The translations under genes were made by a program, and so were the position numbers. Positions 23,595 through 32,189 of a DNA stretch of 64,000 nt are shown one piece after another; positions within the stretch are counted from its first letter, which is position 1; every line of letters starts with the position of its first letter. A model generated the notes under the pieces. That model had not been told where the DNA came from, made no database searches, and saw only the letters and a list, made by a program, of their open reading frames with translations. The DNA lies in the NCBI GenBank assembly GCA_037133475.1, contig JBAXOB010000005.1:72307-136306 (forward strand), written 5' to 3'. Source of the stretch: CAIVAT01 sp037133475. Its GTDB lineage: Bacteria; Bacteroidota; Bacteroidia; Bacteroidales; FEN-979.

Positions 23595-24824
23595 ATGAAA
23601 AAATTATTGAGTATTTACATTGCGGTAATGTTTAGCATTACCCTCGTGGCGCAAACCTACCTTCCCATCAGCAATAACATGGTTATCGGCAGTAATTCGA
23701 ACATCAAGTTCGCTGCCGGGAACTATGCATTTTCCGATGCCCCGGCCGACGGGGTCATCCAGATCAACGGCGTGCAGAATATCGTGCTTGATGGCGACAG
23801 CTGCAGGGTTGACGGTGTCGGTTCGGCCGGCTACATGATAAAAATCAGCAATGCGCACAATGTGGTCATCAAGAATTTCGATTCGGTATTTCACTACAAA
23901 TATGCCGTCTATATCACCAACTCCGACCATATCACCATCAACGGCAACGTATTTTGCCGGAACAAGGTGGATTCGTCGGGGTTTATCGATGTGTGGGCCG
24001 ACTAAACCCAGGCCCTGGGTGGCGGGGTGATGATGTACCAGAGCCGCGCAGCCAGTATCTTCAACAATACGATGACGATGCAGAACGACGGGGTGGCGCT
24101 TTACCACTGCGACAGTGTTTCGCTCCACAACAACAACTTCTCCTGGAATACATCCTATGGTATCCGCATGTTCTGGACCGACACCTGCCATATTTACCAG
24201 AACAACTGCGCCCACATCAACCGGCCGCTCACCGACCCCAGCGATTGCGGCGCGATCCTGCTCATCGTTTCCAATAATAACATCGTTGAACACAATGACC
24301 TCTCCTACTCGGGTGACGGGATTTTCCTGGGCCAGTACCAGCATTCCAATATCCCCAACAACAACTGTTTTGCCTGGAATGAATGTTCTTATTCGCCACA
24401 CAATGCCATTGAGGCAACTTTTGCCGGTGGAAATGTATACAGGCATAACAGTTGCAACTACAGCGCCTATGGCTTCTGGCTGGGATACTCCTTCAACTCG
24501 GTGGTTGACAGCAATGATACCCTGTGGTTTTGGGTCAGGACCATAAAACAGCCGCAATACGGGTTTCAGTATTTTACCATCCGGGTTGGAGACGACCACG
24601 GCGACTATTATAAATATACCGCATCGCCCTCGCTGCTGAATGCAGCCAACCTCTCCTGGAAACAATACAGGTTCCCGCTGGCCGGCAACACCCAGTTTAC
24701 CCGGTCGATGGCAGGGACTATGTCGCTTGAACAGGTAAATTACATTGAATTCCGCCCCGACACCTGGGATTACGGCTTTACGATGTGGGTCGACGGCGTG
24801 CAGTTTCATCCCTGTACCTGTTAA
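23595..24824 (+). pseudogene. Secreted right-handed beta-helix protein, interrupted by an in-frame stop
   Basis: A signal peptide (KKLLSIYIAVMFSITLVAQ) opens a frame of beta-helix rungs (NNMVIGSNSN, INGVQNIVLDGDS, NAHNVVIKNFDS, NSDHITINGN). The frame stops at TAA 24003-24005 after DVWAD. Reading on in the same frame, with no shift, gives TQALGGGVMMYQ and further rungs (NNTMTMQNDGVALYHCDSV, NIVEHNDLSYSGDGI) and a C-terminal sheet domain ending at 24824. Both halves clearly belong to one protein of about 409 residues. No T9SS tail is present. Either a nonsense mutation killed the gene, the stop is read through, or it is a sequencing error. The beta-helix resembles carbohydrate-active or adhesive proteins. 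Confidence 0.85.
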
Positions 24825-24939
24825 AGTTGACAACCGCCTCCGGAATTATCACCCGGAAAATCCTTCTGATCAGGTAGCAGTTAACGTCGTTCCATATCAC
24901 AAGAATCCTGCAGCAACGATGAATAGCCCGCAATGTCGC

Positions 24940-27372
24940 TTAAAAATTGGTGATCAGCTTCAGGTTGAACATCCTGGGTGTCAGGTAGTTCGGAACAGCA
25001 TATTCCTTGCCGTTGATATCGGTGATCCATTGGTAGGAGATGGTATTGGTGATCTGGAGCAGGTTGAAAACCTCGAGGGTTAACCATACGTTTTTGAAGG
25101 CCCTGAGGGGGTTCTTCGAAGAAAACCGGGTATGGGTGCTGATCAGCTGTTTGGACAGGCCAATGTCGACCCGGCGATAGGGTGGGATCCGCCAGACCTG
25201 GTCCTTGCGGGGAGCATTCGGGGGGCCAAAGGGCAGCCCTGAACCATACACAAGGTTGAGATTCATCTTCCAGGAGGGGAACCCCGGGATATAATCCTGG
25301 AAAAATATCGCCAGGTTCATGCGCTGATCGGTCGGGCGCGGGATCCACGATCCCTGGAAAAACTCTTCTGTTCTCATGAACGAAAGGCTCGCCCACGATT
25401 CAGCGCCCTTGACAAATTCACCATTTACCCTGAAGTCGATCCCGGCGGCATACCCGTGTGCATCGTTGGTGCCGTAGTACCTTATCTTCATGTTGTCGAG
25501 TTCGTAGGGGATCAGGTTTTGAATGTTTTTATAATAAAGCTCCGTGACAAATTTGAATGGCCGGCCCCAGGCCGTAAAGTACAAGTCGCTGCCTGCTACC
25601 ACATGGATCGACCGCTGGGCCTTAAGCCCGGGCACGATGGAGCCGTTCAGGTCGGTCATTTCCCTGAAGGTAGGCGGCTGTGAATAGATGCCGGCAGAGA
25701 GGCGCATCACCATCTCATGCTTCCAGTGAGGCTTGAAGGAGATATTGACGCGGGGATTCAGGGTAAGCTCACTGTTATAATCATAGAACACACTGCGCAG
25801 CCCGGCTGTCACGGAGATGTCGTTCGTGCCGTTCTTAAAGGTCCAGGTATCCTGCACGAAGGCGGTGTAACGGTTCGTGTTGATGGTGTTATTGCTGTTG
25901 ATTGCGTTTGACAGGAGCAGGTCGTTTTTCGGGGGATGCTGCGACCCGATGGTATCATGCGGATGGGGCAGCGAATAGCCTGCCGAATCCTGCAATTCCC
26001 ATTCATTGACAGTATTTTTAAAGAATTCATGCTGATATTTCACCCCCCAGGTCATGTTGCTTTTCTCCTTCTCCCACGACCCGCGGTGTTCAATATTGAA
26101 CACGGTGCCATCAAGGTAATTGCGGGCATGCTGCAGGTAGGCCCCGACGCCGAGAATCTCCGGAACCTGGCCCTTGGTCGACCCCTGGTAGACCTCCAGT
26201 TTGCTAAGCCAGTATTCCCCGGAAATATCGTAGGTTTCCGCTTCATAGGTCTGAAATGCGGAGGAGATCAGTTTCAGCCTGATATTCTGGGCAGGTTTAT
26301 AGGTAAGGGTAACGGCCGATAACCAGTTCTGGTAGCGGTCGGCCTCCTGCCCATCAAAATAAATTTTCAGCTTGTAGGCCTGGTCGAGGGTCCCAAAGCT
26401 GGTTTCCTGTGTTTGGGGGATCAGCTTATAGGAATTATCCACATAGGTGCCCAGCAGGGATATCTCCCATTTTGGATTGACCTCGTAATTAAGCACCCCC
26501 TGGAAATCGAAATACCGGGGCTTGTAATTTCCTTTGGTATCAAGCCCTTTCAGCAAGTAGGAGTTCGTTTTGTAACGGGTACCGAAGAGGTAGGACAGCT
26601 TTTTTGAAATGGTTCCCTCCAGGTGGGCGTCTGCACCGAGAAGACTTACATCGAAGGATCCTGCAAATTCGGTGGGTTTTTTATATTTGATATCCAGCAC
26701 CGACGACATCTTATCCCCGTATTTGGCATCAAAACCACCGGCCGAAAAAGAAATTCCCGAAACCAGGTCGGGGTTCAAAAAACTTTGTCCCTCCTGCTGA
26801 CCCGACCTGACCAGGAAGGGGCGGTAAATTTCAATGTCGTTGACAAAAACCAGGTTTTCATCATAATTCCCGCCGCGAACCGAATACTGGGAACTGAGTT
26901 CATTGCGGGATGATACGCCGGGCATGGTTTTAATGAGATCTTCAACGCTGGCATTAATCGTTGGAATAAAGGTCAGCGCTTTGGGGTCGAGCCGGCTGAA
27001 GGTATTGGTTCTCAGCTGCTGATCCCTGATTTCAACCGATCCGAGCTGGGTTGAGACCGGCTGCAGGGAGCGGTTCATCAACCTTTGTTCACCCGGTTTC
27101 AACCTGACGGCAACCGAATCGGTTTCATACCCTACATACGAAAAGAGGATAACCAGTTGTTTGTTGGCAGGAACAGTAAAAACAAAACGGCCATCCTTCC
27201 CGGTGGTTGTACCGGTGGTTGTGCCCTTAATGGCAACATTGACGAATTGTTGGGAGGCAGATGACCCGGAAAGTGAAACCAGCCCGGTGAGGGTGGCTGT
27301 TTCCTCCTGGGCAGACAGGACCGGACTCAATAAAATGAACAGCAATAAGGGGATATAGGGCAATATTCTCAA
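24940..27372 (-). CDS. TonB-dependent outer-membrane receptor with carboxypeptidase-like N-terminal domain
   Basis: The 810-residue protein has a signal peptide (IPLLLFILLSPVLSAQ), a carboxypeptidase-regulatory-like domain (TGLVSLSGSSASQQFVNVAIKG to SLQPV, about residues 28-110) and a plug domain at about 110-230 (SVEDLIKTMPGVSSRNELSSQ, SVRGGNYDENLVFVNDIEIY, GGFDAKYGDKMSSVLDI). The rest is a 22-strand-type barrel ending in LKLITNF. This is the common Bacteroidota TonB receptor plan, but shorter than SusC proteins and without a SusD partner. The ligand is unknown. A small protein with the same N-terminal domain type is encoded 8 bases upstream in the same operon. Confidence 0.93.
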   Translation of the reverse strand: MRILPYIPLLLFILLSPVLSAQEETATLTGLVSLSGSSASQQFVNVAIKGTTTGTTTGKDGRFVFTVPANKQLVILFSYVGYETDSVAVRLKPGEQRLMNRSLQPVSTQLGSVEIRDQQLRTNTFSRLDPKALTFIPTINASVEDLIKTMPGVSSRNELSSQYSVRGGNYDENLVFVNDIEIYRPFLVRSGQQEGQSFLNPDLVSGISFSAGGFDAKYGDKMSSVLDIKYKKPTEFAGSFDVSLLGADAHLEGTISKKLSYLFGTRYKTNSYLLKGLDTKGNYKPRYFDFQGVLNYEVNPKWEISLLGTYVDNSYKLIPQTQETSFGTLDQAYKLKIYFDGQEADRYQNWLSAVTLTYKPAQNIRLKLISSAFQTYEAETYDISGEYWLSKLEVYQGSTKGQVPEILGVGAYLQHARNYLDGTVFNIEHRGSWEKEKSNMTWGVKYQHEFFKNTVNEWELQDSAGYSLPHPHDTIGSQHPPKNDLLLSNAINSNNTINTNRYTAFVQDTWTFKNGTNDISVTAGLRSVFYDYNSELTLNPRVNISFKPHWKHEMVMRLSAGIYSQPPTFREMTDLNGSIVPGLKAQRSIHVVAGSDLYFTAWGRPFKFVTELYYKNIQNLIPYELDNMKIRYYGTNDAHGYAAGIDFRVNGEFVKGAESWASLSFMRTEEFFQGSWIPRPTDQRMNLAIFFQDYIPGFPSWKMNLNLVYGSGLPFGPPNAPRKDQVWRIPPYRRVDIGLSKQLISTHTRFSSKNPLRAFKNVWLTLEVFNLLQITNTISYQWITDINGKEYAVPNYLTPRMFNLKLITNF

Positions 27373-27380
27373 GGCCGGCT

Positions 27381-28040
27381 TTATTTTAAACGTTCCTCCT
27401 GCGATTTAAACTTTCCCTCTTTCCAGGCTTTTATGAACTTTGCCCAGGCAAAGGGGTTAAAGATGTTGAATGATTGCTGCTGACCAAAGTAATAGAGTTT
27501 GCTGGTCTGGTTGTCGATATAGTTACGGTAGTTCATGTTGGCATCCATGGGATAATTTTCGGCTCTCATCCTGATATCAGCTGCCTTGAGGTTCTTACGC
27601 GCAATTTCAAGATCATCGTCGGGAATTTTTATCTCCACGAATGCCCGCTTAAAGTCTTCCAGCGTAGGCCAAGGGAAGATAAAGGCGGCTGCGAGCGTAA
27701 GGGTATCGGCTGTCATCAGCTGGATGAGCGAATACCGCTGTTTGGTGATGGTATCGGGAATGATGAACGAGACCGGTTTAAAACCGATGGCTGTGAATAC
27801 GACGGTATCCTTCTTGTGGGCAACGAAAGAGAAATATCCGTTTATATCGCTGGTGGTTCCGCGGTGGCTGAAGATGTCAATAATTTTGGTATAGGGCACC
27901 GGGTTCAGGCTGTCGGCCGTGATGGTCATCCCCGAAAACTGGACCAGCTGGCTGTTATCCTCTGCCTCATGAACCTGTTGTGTGTAGGCAAAAAAAGGGA
28001 AGGCAAACAGGGCAAGTATAAAGGCAAGGCTGTTTCTCAT
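27381..28040 (-). CDS. Secreted carboxypeptidase-like regulatory domain protein, partner of the TonB receptor gene
   Basis: From ATG 28040 the protein has 219 residues: a signal peptide (MRNSLAFILALFAFPFFAYTQ), then a CarboxypepD_reg-like domain (FSGMTITADSLNPVPYTKI, GTTSDINGYFSFVAHKKDTVVFTAIGFKPVSFII), then a helical tail rich in charged residues (DFKRAFVEIKIPDDDLEIARKNLKAADIRMRAENY). The longer frame to 28109 runs into the rpmB terminator, so the internal ATG is chosen. It probably resides in the periplasm or outer membrane. Co-transcription with the receptor (gap 8 bases) suggests they act together, but the function is unknown. Confidence 0.8.
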   Translation of the reverse strand: MRNSLAFILALFAFPFFAYTQQVHEAEDNSQLVQFSGMTITADSLNPVPYTKIIDIFSHRGTTSDINGYFSFVAHKKDTVVFTAIGFKPVSFIIPDTITKQRYSLIQLMTADTLTLAAAFIFPWPTLEDFKRAFVEIKIPDDDLEIARKNLKAADIRMRAENYPMDANMNYRNYIDNQTSKLYYFGQQQSFNIFNPFAWAKFIKAWKEGKFKSQEERLK

Positions 28041-28106
28041 TCGGAAGAGGTGGTTCTTAAGCTTTAATAACGTGTTTTCCTGCTGTTTATTTCCTAATGA
28101 TGAAGA

Positions 28107-28138
28107 CAAAAAAAATGCTGTTACGGCGTAACAGCATT
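28107..28138 (-). terminator. Rho-independent terminator of rpmB
   Basis: An 11-bp perfect stem AATGCTGTTAC with a 3-base loop and GTAACAGCATT (28114-28138) is followed on the minus strand by a run of eight T (28115 down to 28108). It lies 20 bases after the rpmB stop. Confidence 0.93.
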
Positions 28139-28158
28139 CGTTTACCCTTGAAAAAAAA

Positions 28159-28398
28159 TTACTTGGTAAGATATCCTTTTTCCCTTGCTTCTTTTATACA
28201 GACATATACGCCTTTTTTATTCATATGGCGTAACCCTTCAGCTGAAACTCTCAGCTTGATGTCGCGGTTTTCTTCCTCAATAAAAAAGGTCTTTGTCTGG
28301 ATGTTGGGGCTGAACCAGCGTTTCGATTTCTTATTGGAATGGGATACTTTATGTCCCTTGATTGCAATCTTTCCCGTAATTTCACAAATCCTTGCCAT
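28159..28398 (-). CDS. rpmB: 50S ribosomal protein L28
   Basis: The 79-residue protein reads MARICEITGK, GHKVSHSNKKSKRWFSPN, and SAEGLRHMNKKGV, typical of the Bacteroidota L28 (bL28). It has its own good promoter (28436-28466) and terminator (28107-28138), so it is monocistronic. The rpmG gene (L33), often placed just after rpmB in this phylum, is not here. Confidence 0.97.
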   Translation of the reverse strand: MARICEITGKIAIKGHKVSHSNKKSKRWFSPNIQTKTFFIEEENRDIKLRVSAEGLRHMNKKGVYVCIKEAREKGYLTK

Positions 28399-28435
28399 GA
28401 CAGTTCTGGTTAAAATGGTAATTCAAAATGGAGTG

Positions 28436-28466
28436 CAAAGATATTCCAATTTTTTTAAACTACCAA
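28436..28466 (-). promoter_or_regulatory. Bacteroidota promoter of rpmB (-33 and -7 elements)
   Basis: On the minus strand TTGG (28463-28466) is followed after about 20 bases by TATCTTTG (28436-28443), a perfect TAnnTTTG. Spacing and both elements agree with the consensus. The start codon is 37 bases from the -7 box. This is the best complete promoter of the window. Confidence 0.75.
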
Positions 28467-28519
28467 GCATCGTACAAAAAAAACAGGATATCCGGAAGAT
28501 TTGCATGAAACTCCTGGTA

Positions 28520-29734
28520 TCAGGTTCCCTGTTTCCGGTAGAGAAAAACCCATCCCAGGTAGCAAACCACCAGGAAGACACCGCCTCCCGAGATCATCAG
28601 CATCGCCCTTGATCCTACTGAAAACCACAATATACCTGCAACCGAACTTGCAAGTAGCGTAAAAACACTGGTCATGCTGTTATAGAAACCTATCGCCGTT
28701 GCAGTTTCCGATTTGGCCGCCATGTTCGAGATGATGGCCTTGGAGATTCCTTCCGTACTGGCTGCATATAAGCCGTAGAGGAAAAACAATATTCCGATGA
28801 CGACCAGCGAGGAGGCAAATCCAAGCCCGGTATAAACGATTGAAAAGAGGAACAGCCCTGTAATGAGCATTGTTTTCAGACCAATCCGGTCGGCCAGGGC
28901 GCCCAGCGGATAGGAAAATAGCGCGTAAACCAGGTTGTAGAAAATATAAAACCCTATCATCATGGTATCGCTAAGATGATGCCCTTTCAATACCAGTAAA
29001 AGGAAGACATCCGAGCTGTTGAACAGGGTGAACAGCAGCAACCCGGCGACCAGGTACCTATACCCGGGAGTAGCCTTTGACCAGTATTTCAGGTAGGAAA
29101 AGAAGCCAACGGAGGGTCGGGCAGCAGGCAGCTTGTCAGGTTTCAGAACCCGGACCTGCGGGGGTTTGTCCTTCAGCAGGAAGGTCATGGCAATCGCCAC
29201 CAAACCCGGGAAAAATGCTATCACGAACATGATCCTGTACTGACCAGGGTATAACCAGAGAAAGATCAGTGCCAGCACCGGGCCGATCGCGGCTCCCACG
29301 GTATCCATCGACCGGTGAAAACCAAAAACCTTGCCTTTGTGTTCAGGCGTGGTTTCATCGCTCAGCATGGCATCACGGGCGCTGGTTCTGACGCCCTTGC
29401 CAAACCGGTCGAGGGTACGTACGAAAAATATCCAGAGCGGAAAGGTGAATACCGCCATGAGCGGCTTGGAAATGGCACCCATGATATACCCGGCCCTGAC
29501 AAAGGGAACGCGCCTGTTTTGCACATCCGATAGTTTACCGAAGTAGCCTTTGCTTAAACCCGCTGTCGCCTCGGCCAGTCCCTCCAGGATGCCGATCAGC
29601 AGAATTGAAAATCCAATGGATTTAAGGTAAACCGGCATGACGGGATAGAGCATCTCGCTGGCAATGTCGGTAAACAGGCTCACAAAAGAGACAAGGAGCA
29701 CCGTCCGGGTAAGGATTTTTTTATTAAACCACAT
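28520..29734 (-). CDS. Major facilitator superfamily transporter
   Basis: The 404-residue protein has about 12 membrane helices. Helix 1 region is TVLLVSFVSLFTDIASEMLYPVMPVYL, followed by the loop motif GKLSDVQNRRVPFVRAGYI and then RTLDRFGKGVRTSARDAMLSD, which is typical of the MFS branch annotated as YbfB/NreB-like or drug/metal efflux carriers in Bacteroidota. HRSMDTVGAAIGP and SYPLGALADRIG are further MFS-type blocks. The substrate is unknown. It follows the M1 peptidase gene by 17 bases, so the two may be co-transcribed. Confidence 0.9.
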   Translation of the reverse strand: MWFNKKILTRTVLLVSFVSLFTDIASEMLYPVMPVYLKSIGFSILLIGILEGLAEATAGLSKGYFGKLSDVQNRRVPFVRAGYIMGAISKPLMAVFTFPLWIFFVRTLDRFGKGVRTSARDAMLSDETTPEHKGKVFGFHRSMDTVGAAIGPVLALIFLWLYPGQYRIMFVIAFFPGLVAIAMTFLLKDKPPQVRVLKPDKLPAARPSVGFFSYLKYWSKATPGYRYLVAGLLLFTLFNSSDVFLLLVLKGHHLSDTMMIGFYIFYNLVYALFSYPLGALADRIGLKTMLITGLFLFSIVYTGLGFASSLVVIGILFFLYGLYAASTEGISKAIISNMAAKSETATAIGFYNSMTSVFTLLASSVAGILWFSVGSRAMLMISGGGVFLVVCYLGWVFLYRKQGT

Positions 29735-29751
29735 CGCTCTCTTGTTGTCGG

Positions 29752-32112
29752 TTATTTCAGATAATCAGCAGCAACACTGCTTAACTTATTATTCCAGTGT
29801 TTACTGGCATCTTCCGCGTTCCTGCGTGTCACCGTGTCGGTGTAATTCAGCTTTTTCAACAGGGCAAAGGCATTCATCCGGGTTTCGAATTCATAGCCAG
29901 GACCTGTATAACCAACCAGTTCCGGTAAAAACTCCTTCTTCCCGCTGTTGATCGCCAGTTCGAGCCATTTCATACGGATGTTCTTACCGCGCCAGCCATC
30001 AAATCCCTTTGCAAGGTCAAGGTAATGCTCAGTTTGCCTGGGAAAGGAGAGGCAAAGGGAGCCAAGGGCCAGTTCCACGTTCAGGTAGCTGGAGTCCTGA
30101 AGCATGGTTTCAACTGTATTCTGAAGCAGGTCAGGAACGGGGACAAGGTTTTTCAACGCCGATTTCCGCACATTGGCATCCTGGTCCAGCAAGGCCTCGC
30201 GGAAAGTCTCCACCACTTCAGGGGAGCGTCCCGGTCCAAGCTGCTCCAGTATTTCAGACTTGACCAGCCAGAATTTTTCCCTCCTGAATAATTTCTCTAA
30301 AAGCTCCTCCTTGGTCTCAAAGGGAGTAGTCCTCAATGCCACACAGGCATCATACCGGTCGATCATGTTTTCCGCCTTGAGCGCCTGCGAGGCAAGTTGG
30401 CTAAACGGGCGGATAAAGGTCACCTTTTTCAGGATTCTCCTGCCGGGATCAAACAACAGGAAATCAACCTGTTTATCACCCTTAACAGGAATGACAACCT
30501 CTGTGTATTTCTTCTCGACCCAGGCTGTTTGCCTGTCGGCCGTGCCATCGCTGTAGTGGACCTCAAACACGACAGGCATTTTGAAAAGGCCTGTCAGTTC
30601 ATTTGTTGCCTGCACCTGTGTGACCTTAAACACGGTAATCCGTTTTCCTTCAGGATCGACCGACAAGGAATCCCGAACAATATATTCAGGCTCGCCTCCC
30701 CTCAGGATCCATTCATCGAAAAACCAGTTGAAGGGTTTACCGCCGGCTTCATAGCAGCACCGGATAAAATCGTTGGTTTCAGCGTAGCCGAACTGGTATT
30801 TTTCAAGGTATCGGTGGATGGCGCTTTTAAATGCCTGGTCGCCCATAACGTCGCGCAGCATGTCGAGCACCAGGGAACCCTTCTGATAGATCCGTTGGGT
30901 GCCTCCCTGCGATCCCCCTACCGGGTAACTGTTCTTCTTTGCCGCGTCAAAGGCCAAATTCATCTCATCATTCCGGACATTCTGGTAATAATCGTCCCCA
31001 TAGATGCTCTTTTCGAATATTTTCGCATAGTAGGTTGCAAAACTTTCGGTGAGCCACACATCCCGGTTAACAAAGTGAGCCACACAGTTGCCGAACCACT
31101 GGTGGGCCAGTTCATGGGCATTTACATTGACATAATTACGCTGCCACCAGGCTCTTGGACTGATCAGCATATAATCACCGAAAACCGTACTGGTGGTGGT
31201 TTCCATGGCGCCGTACATATAATCGATCACCGGCGCCTCCCGGTATACCGGATAGGGATAGCCAACCCCCATCTCCTGTTCGTAAAAATCGAACATCAGG
31301 GGCGTATACTTGTAGGTGGTCGCCACCCTGTCGGACATGCCGGTATAATACCAGTATTCGAGCGGAATCCCTTTCGAGGTTTTCGCCGGTTCATACTGGT
31401 AATCCCCGATGACCAGCGAAGTGGAGAAAAACGGGTGATTTTTCTTCATCGCGTAATGCCAGGTCCTGGTTTGATCAGGATTGTCGGTAACTTCGACACG
31501 TTCGCCATTGGAAAACACCTTGAAGTTCCTGTCGAAGGTGATGAACATGTCGACCGTGATCCGGCCATCAAGATAGGGCAGCCAGCCTGAGGAACGATGC
31601 GCCCAGATCTCCTTCCGTTTGCCGGCCTCCTCAGGCTTCCACCCTATAAAATAGATCGGCCCGGAAAGAGGTATTGACGAATAAACAATGGCGATATGTG
31701 ATTCGGGAGGCTTAACAAAAGAGGAGATCTCCCACAGGGAGGGTTGCGGAATCACAGTTAGTTTTCCTGCCGTTTGGTGGAAGGATACCTCCACCCCGTC
31801 GACTTTAACCGAAGATACAGAAAAATCAGGTGTCTGGAAAACGATCGAGTCGCCCTTGTACCTGATTGGAATAAAGGTAAAATCAGCTGTTCCGGTTACC
31901 AGGTTTTGTTCAGGTTTAAACGAAACGTGGGCCGTCAGGTGGCTTAAGGAAACCGGCAGATCGGGCGGCACAGCGGAAGGGTCGGCATAATAGGTCACGG
32001 TCTTTTCCTGGGCAATAACCTGGTTGCCGATACTGAGGAGTAGATTACCTGCAAGAAAAATCAGTATGAGCGAAAAGATATTACGTGTTTCTCTTATAAA
32101 ATAGATCCTCAT
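29752..32112 (-). CDS. M1-family zinc aminopeptidase, secreted
   Basis: The 786-residue enzyme has a signal peptide (residues 9-35, ending IAQE). The exopeptidase motif region reads YGAMETTT in place of the classical GAMEN, and the zinc site is HELAHQWFGN (near residue 330) with the second Glu in WLTESFATYYAK. The C-terminal part is a HEAT-like helical array (DRYDACVALRTTPFETKEELLEKLFRREKFW and onward). Such proteins remove N-terminal residues from peptides in the periplasm. The ATG at 32112 is preceded by a TAnnTTTG box on the minus strand (32172-32179). GAMEN to GAMET changes one substrate-contact residue. Confidence 0.95.
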   Translation of the reverse strand: MRIYFIRETRNIFSLILIFLAGNLLLSIGNQVIAQEKTVTYYADPSAVPPDLPVSLSHLTAHVSFKPEQNLVTGTADFTFIPIRYKGDSIVFQTPDFSVSSVKVDGVEVSFHQTAGKLTVIPQPSLWEISSFVKPPESHIAIVYSSIPLSGPIYFIGWKPEEAGKRKEIWAHRSSGWLPYLDGRITVDMFITFDRNFKVFSNGERVEVTDNPDQTRTWHYAMKKNHPFFSTSLVIGDYQYEPAKTSKGIPLEYWYYTGMSDRVATTYKYTPLMFDFYEQEMGVGYPYPVYREAPVIDYMYGAMETTTSTVFGDYMLISPRAWWQRNYVNVNAHELAHQWFGNCVAHFVNRDVWLTESFATYYAKIFEKSIYGDDYYQNVRNDEMNLAFDAAKKNSYPVGGSQGGTQRIYQKGSLVLDMLRDVMGDQAFKSAIHRYLEKYQFGYAETNDFIRCCYEAGGKPFNWFFDEWILRGGEPEYIVRDSLSVDPEGKRITVFKVTQVQATNELTGLFKMPVVFEVHYSDGTADRQTAWVEKKYTEVVIPVKGDKQVDFLLFDPGRRILKKVTFIRPFSQLASQALKAENMIDRYDACVALRTTPFETKEELLEKLFRREKFWLVKSEILEQLGPGRSPEVVETFREALLDQDANVRKSALKNLVPVPDLLQNTVETMLQDSSYLNVELALGSLCLSFPRQTEHYLDLAKGFDGWRGKNIRMKWLELAINSGKKEFLPELVGYTGPGYEFETRMNAFALLKKLNYTDTVTRRNAEDASKHWNNKLSSVAADYLK

Positions 32113-32127
32113 AACCGCTATTTTTAG

Positions 32128-32135
32128 TATGTTTG
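32128..32135 (+). promoter_or_regulatory. -7 box for the histidine kinase gene
   Basis: TATGTTTG matches TAnnTTTG and lies 54 bases before the kinase ATG at 32190. It lies to the left of the opposing box at 32172-32179, so the two divergent transcripts would overlap by about 20 bases. Confidence 0.45.
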
Positions 32136-32171
32136 TTCCCGGATCGAACCAGCTTCATCGTCATCATGATT

Positions 32172-32179
32172 CAAAAGTA
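32172..32179 (-). promoter_or_regulatory. -7 box for the M1 peptidase gene
   Basis: The minus strand reads TACTTTTG, a match to TAnnTTTG, 59 bases upstream of the peptidase start. No -33 TTG at normal spacing was found. Confidence 0.45.
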
Positions 32180-32189
32180 GTAAAAATCA

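Noticed and set aside
28097..28612. Plus-strand frame overlapping rpmB
   Set aside because: It covers the rpmB terminator, rpmB and its promoter on the opposite strand and has no family resemblance.
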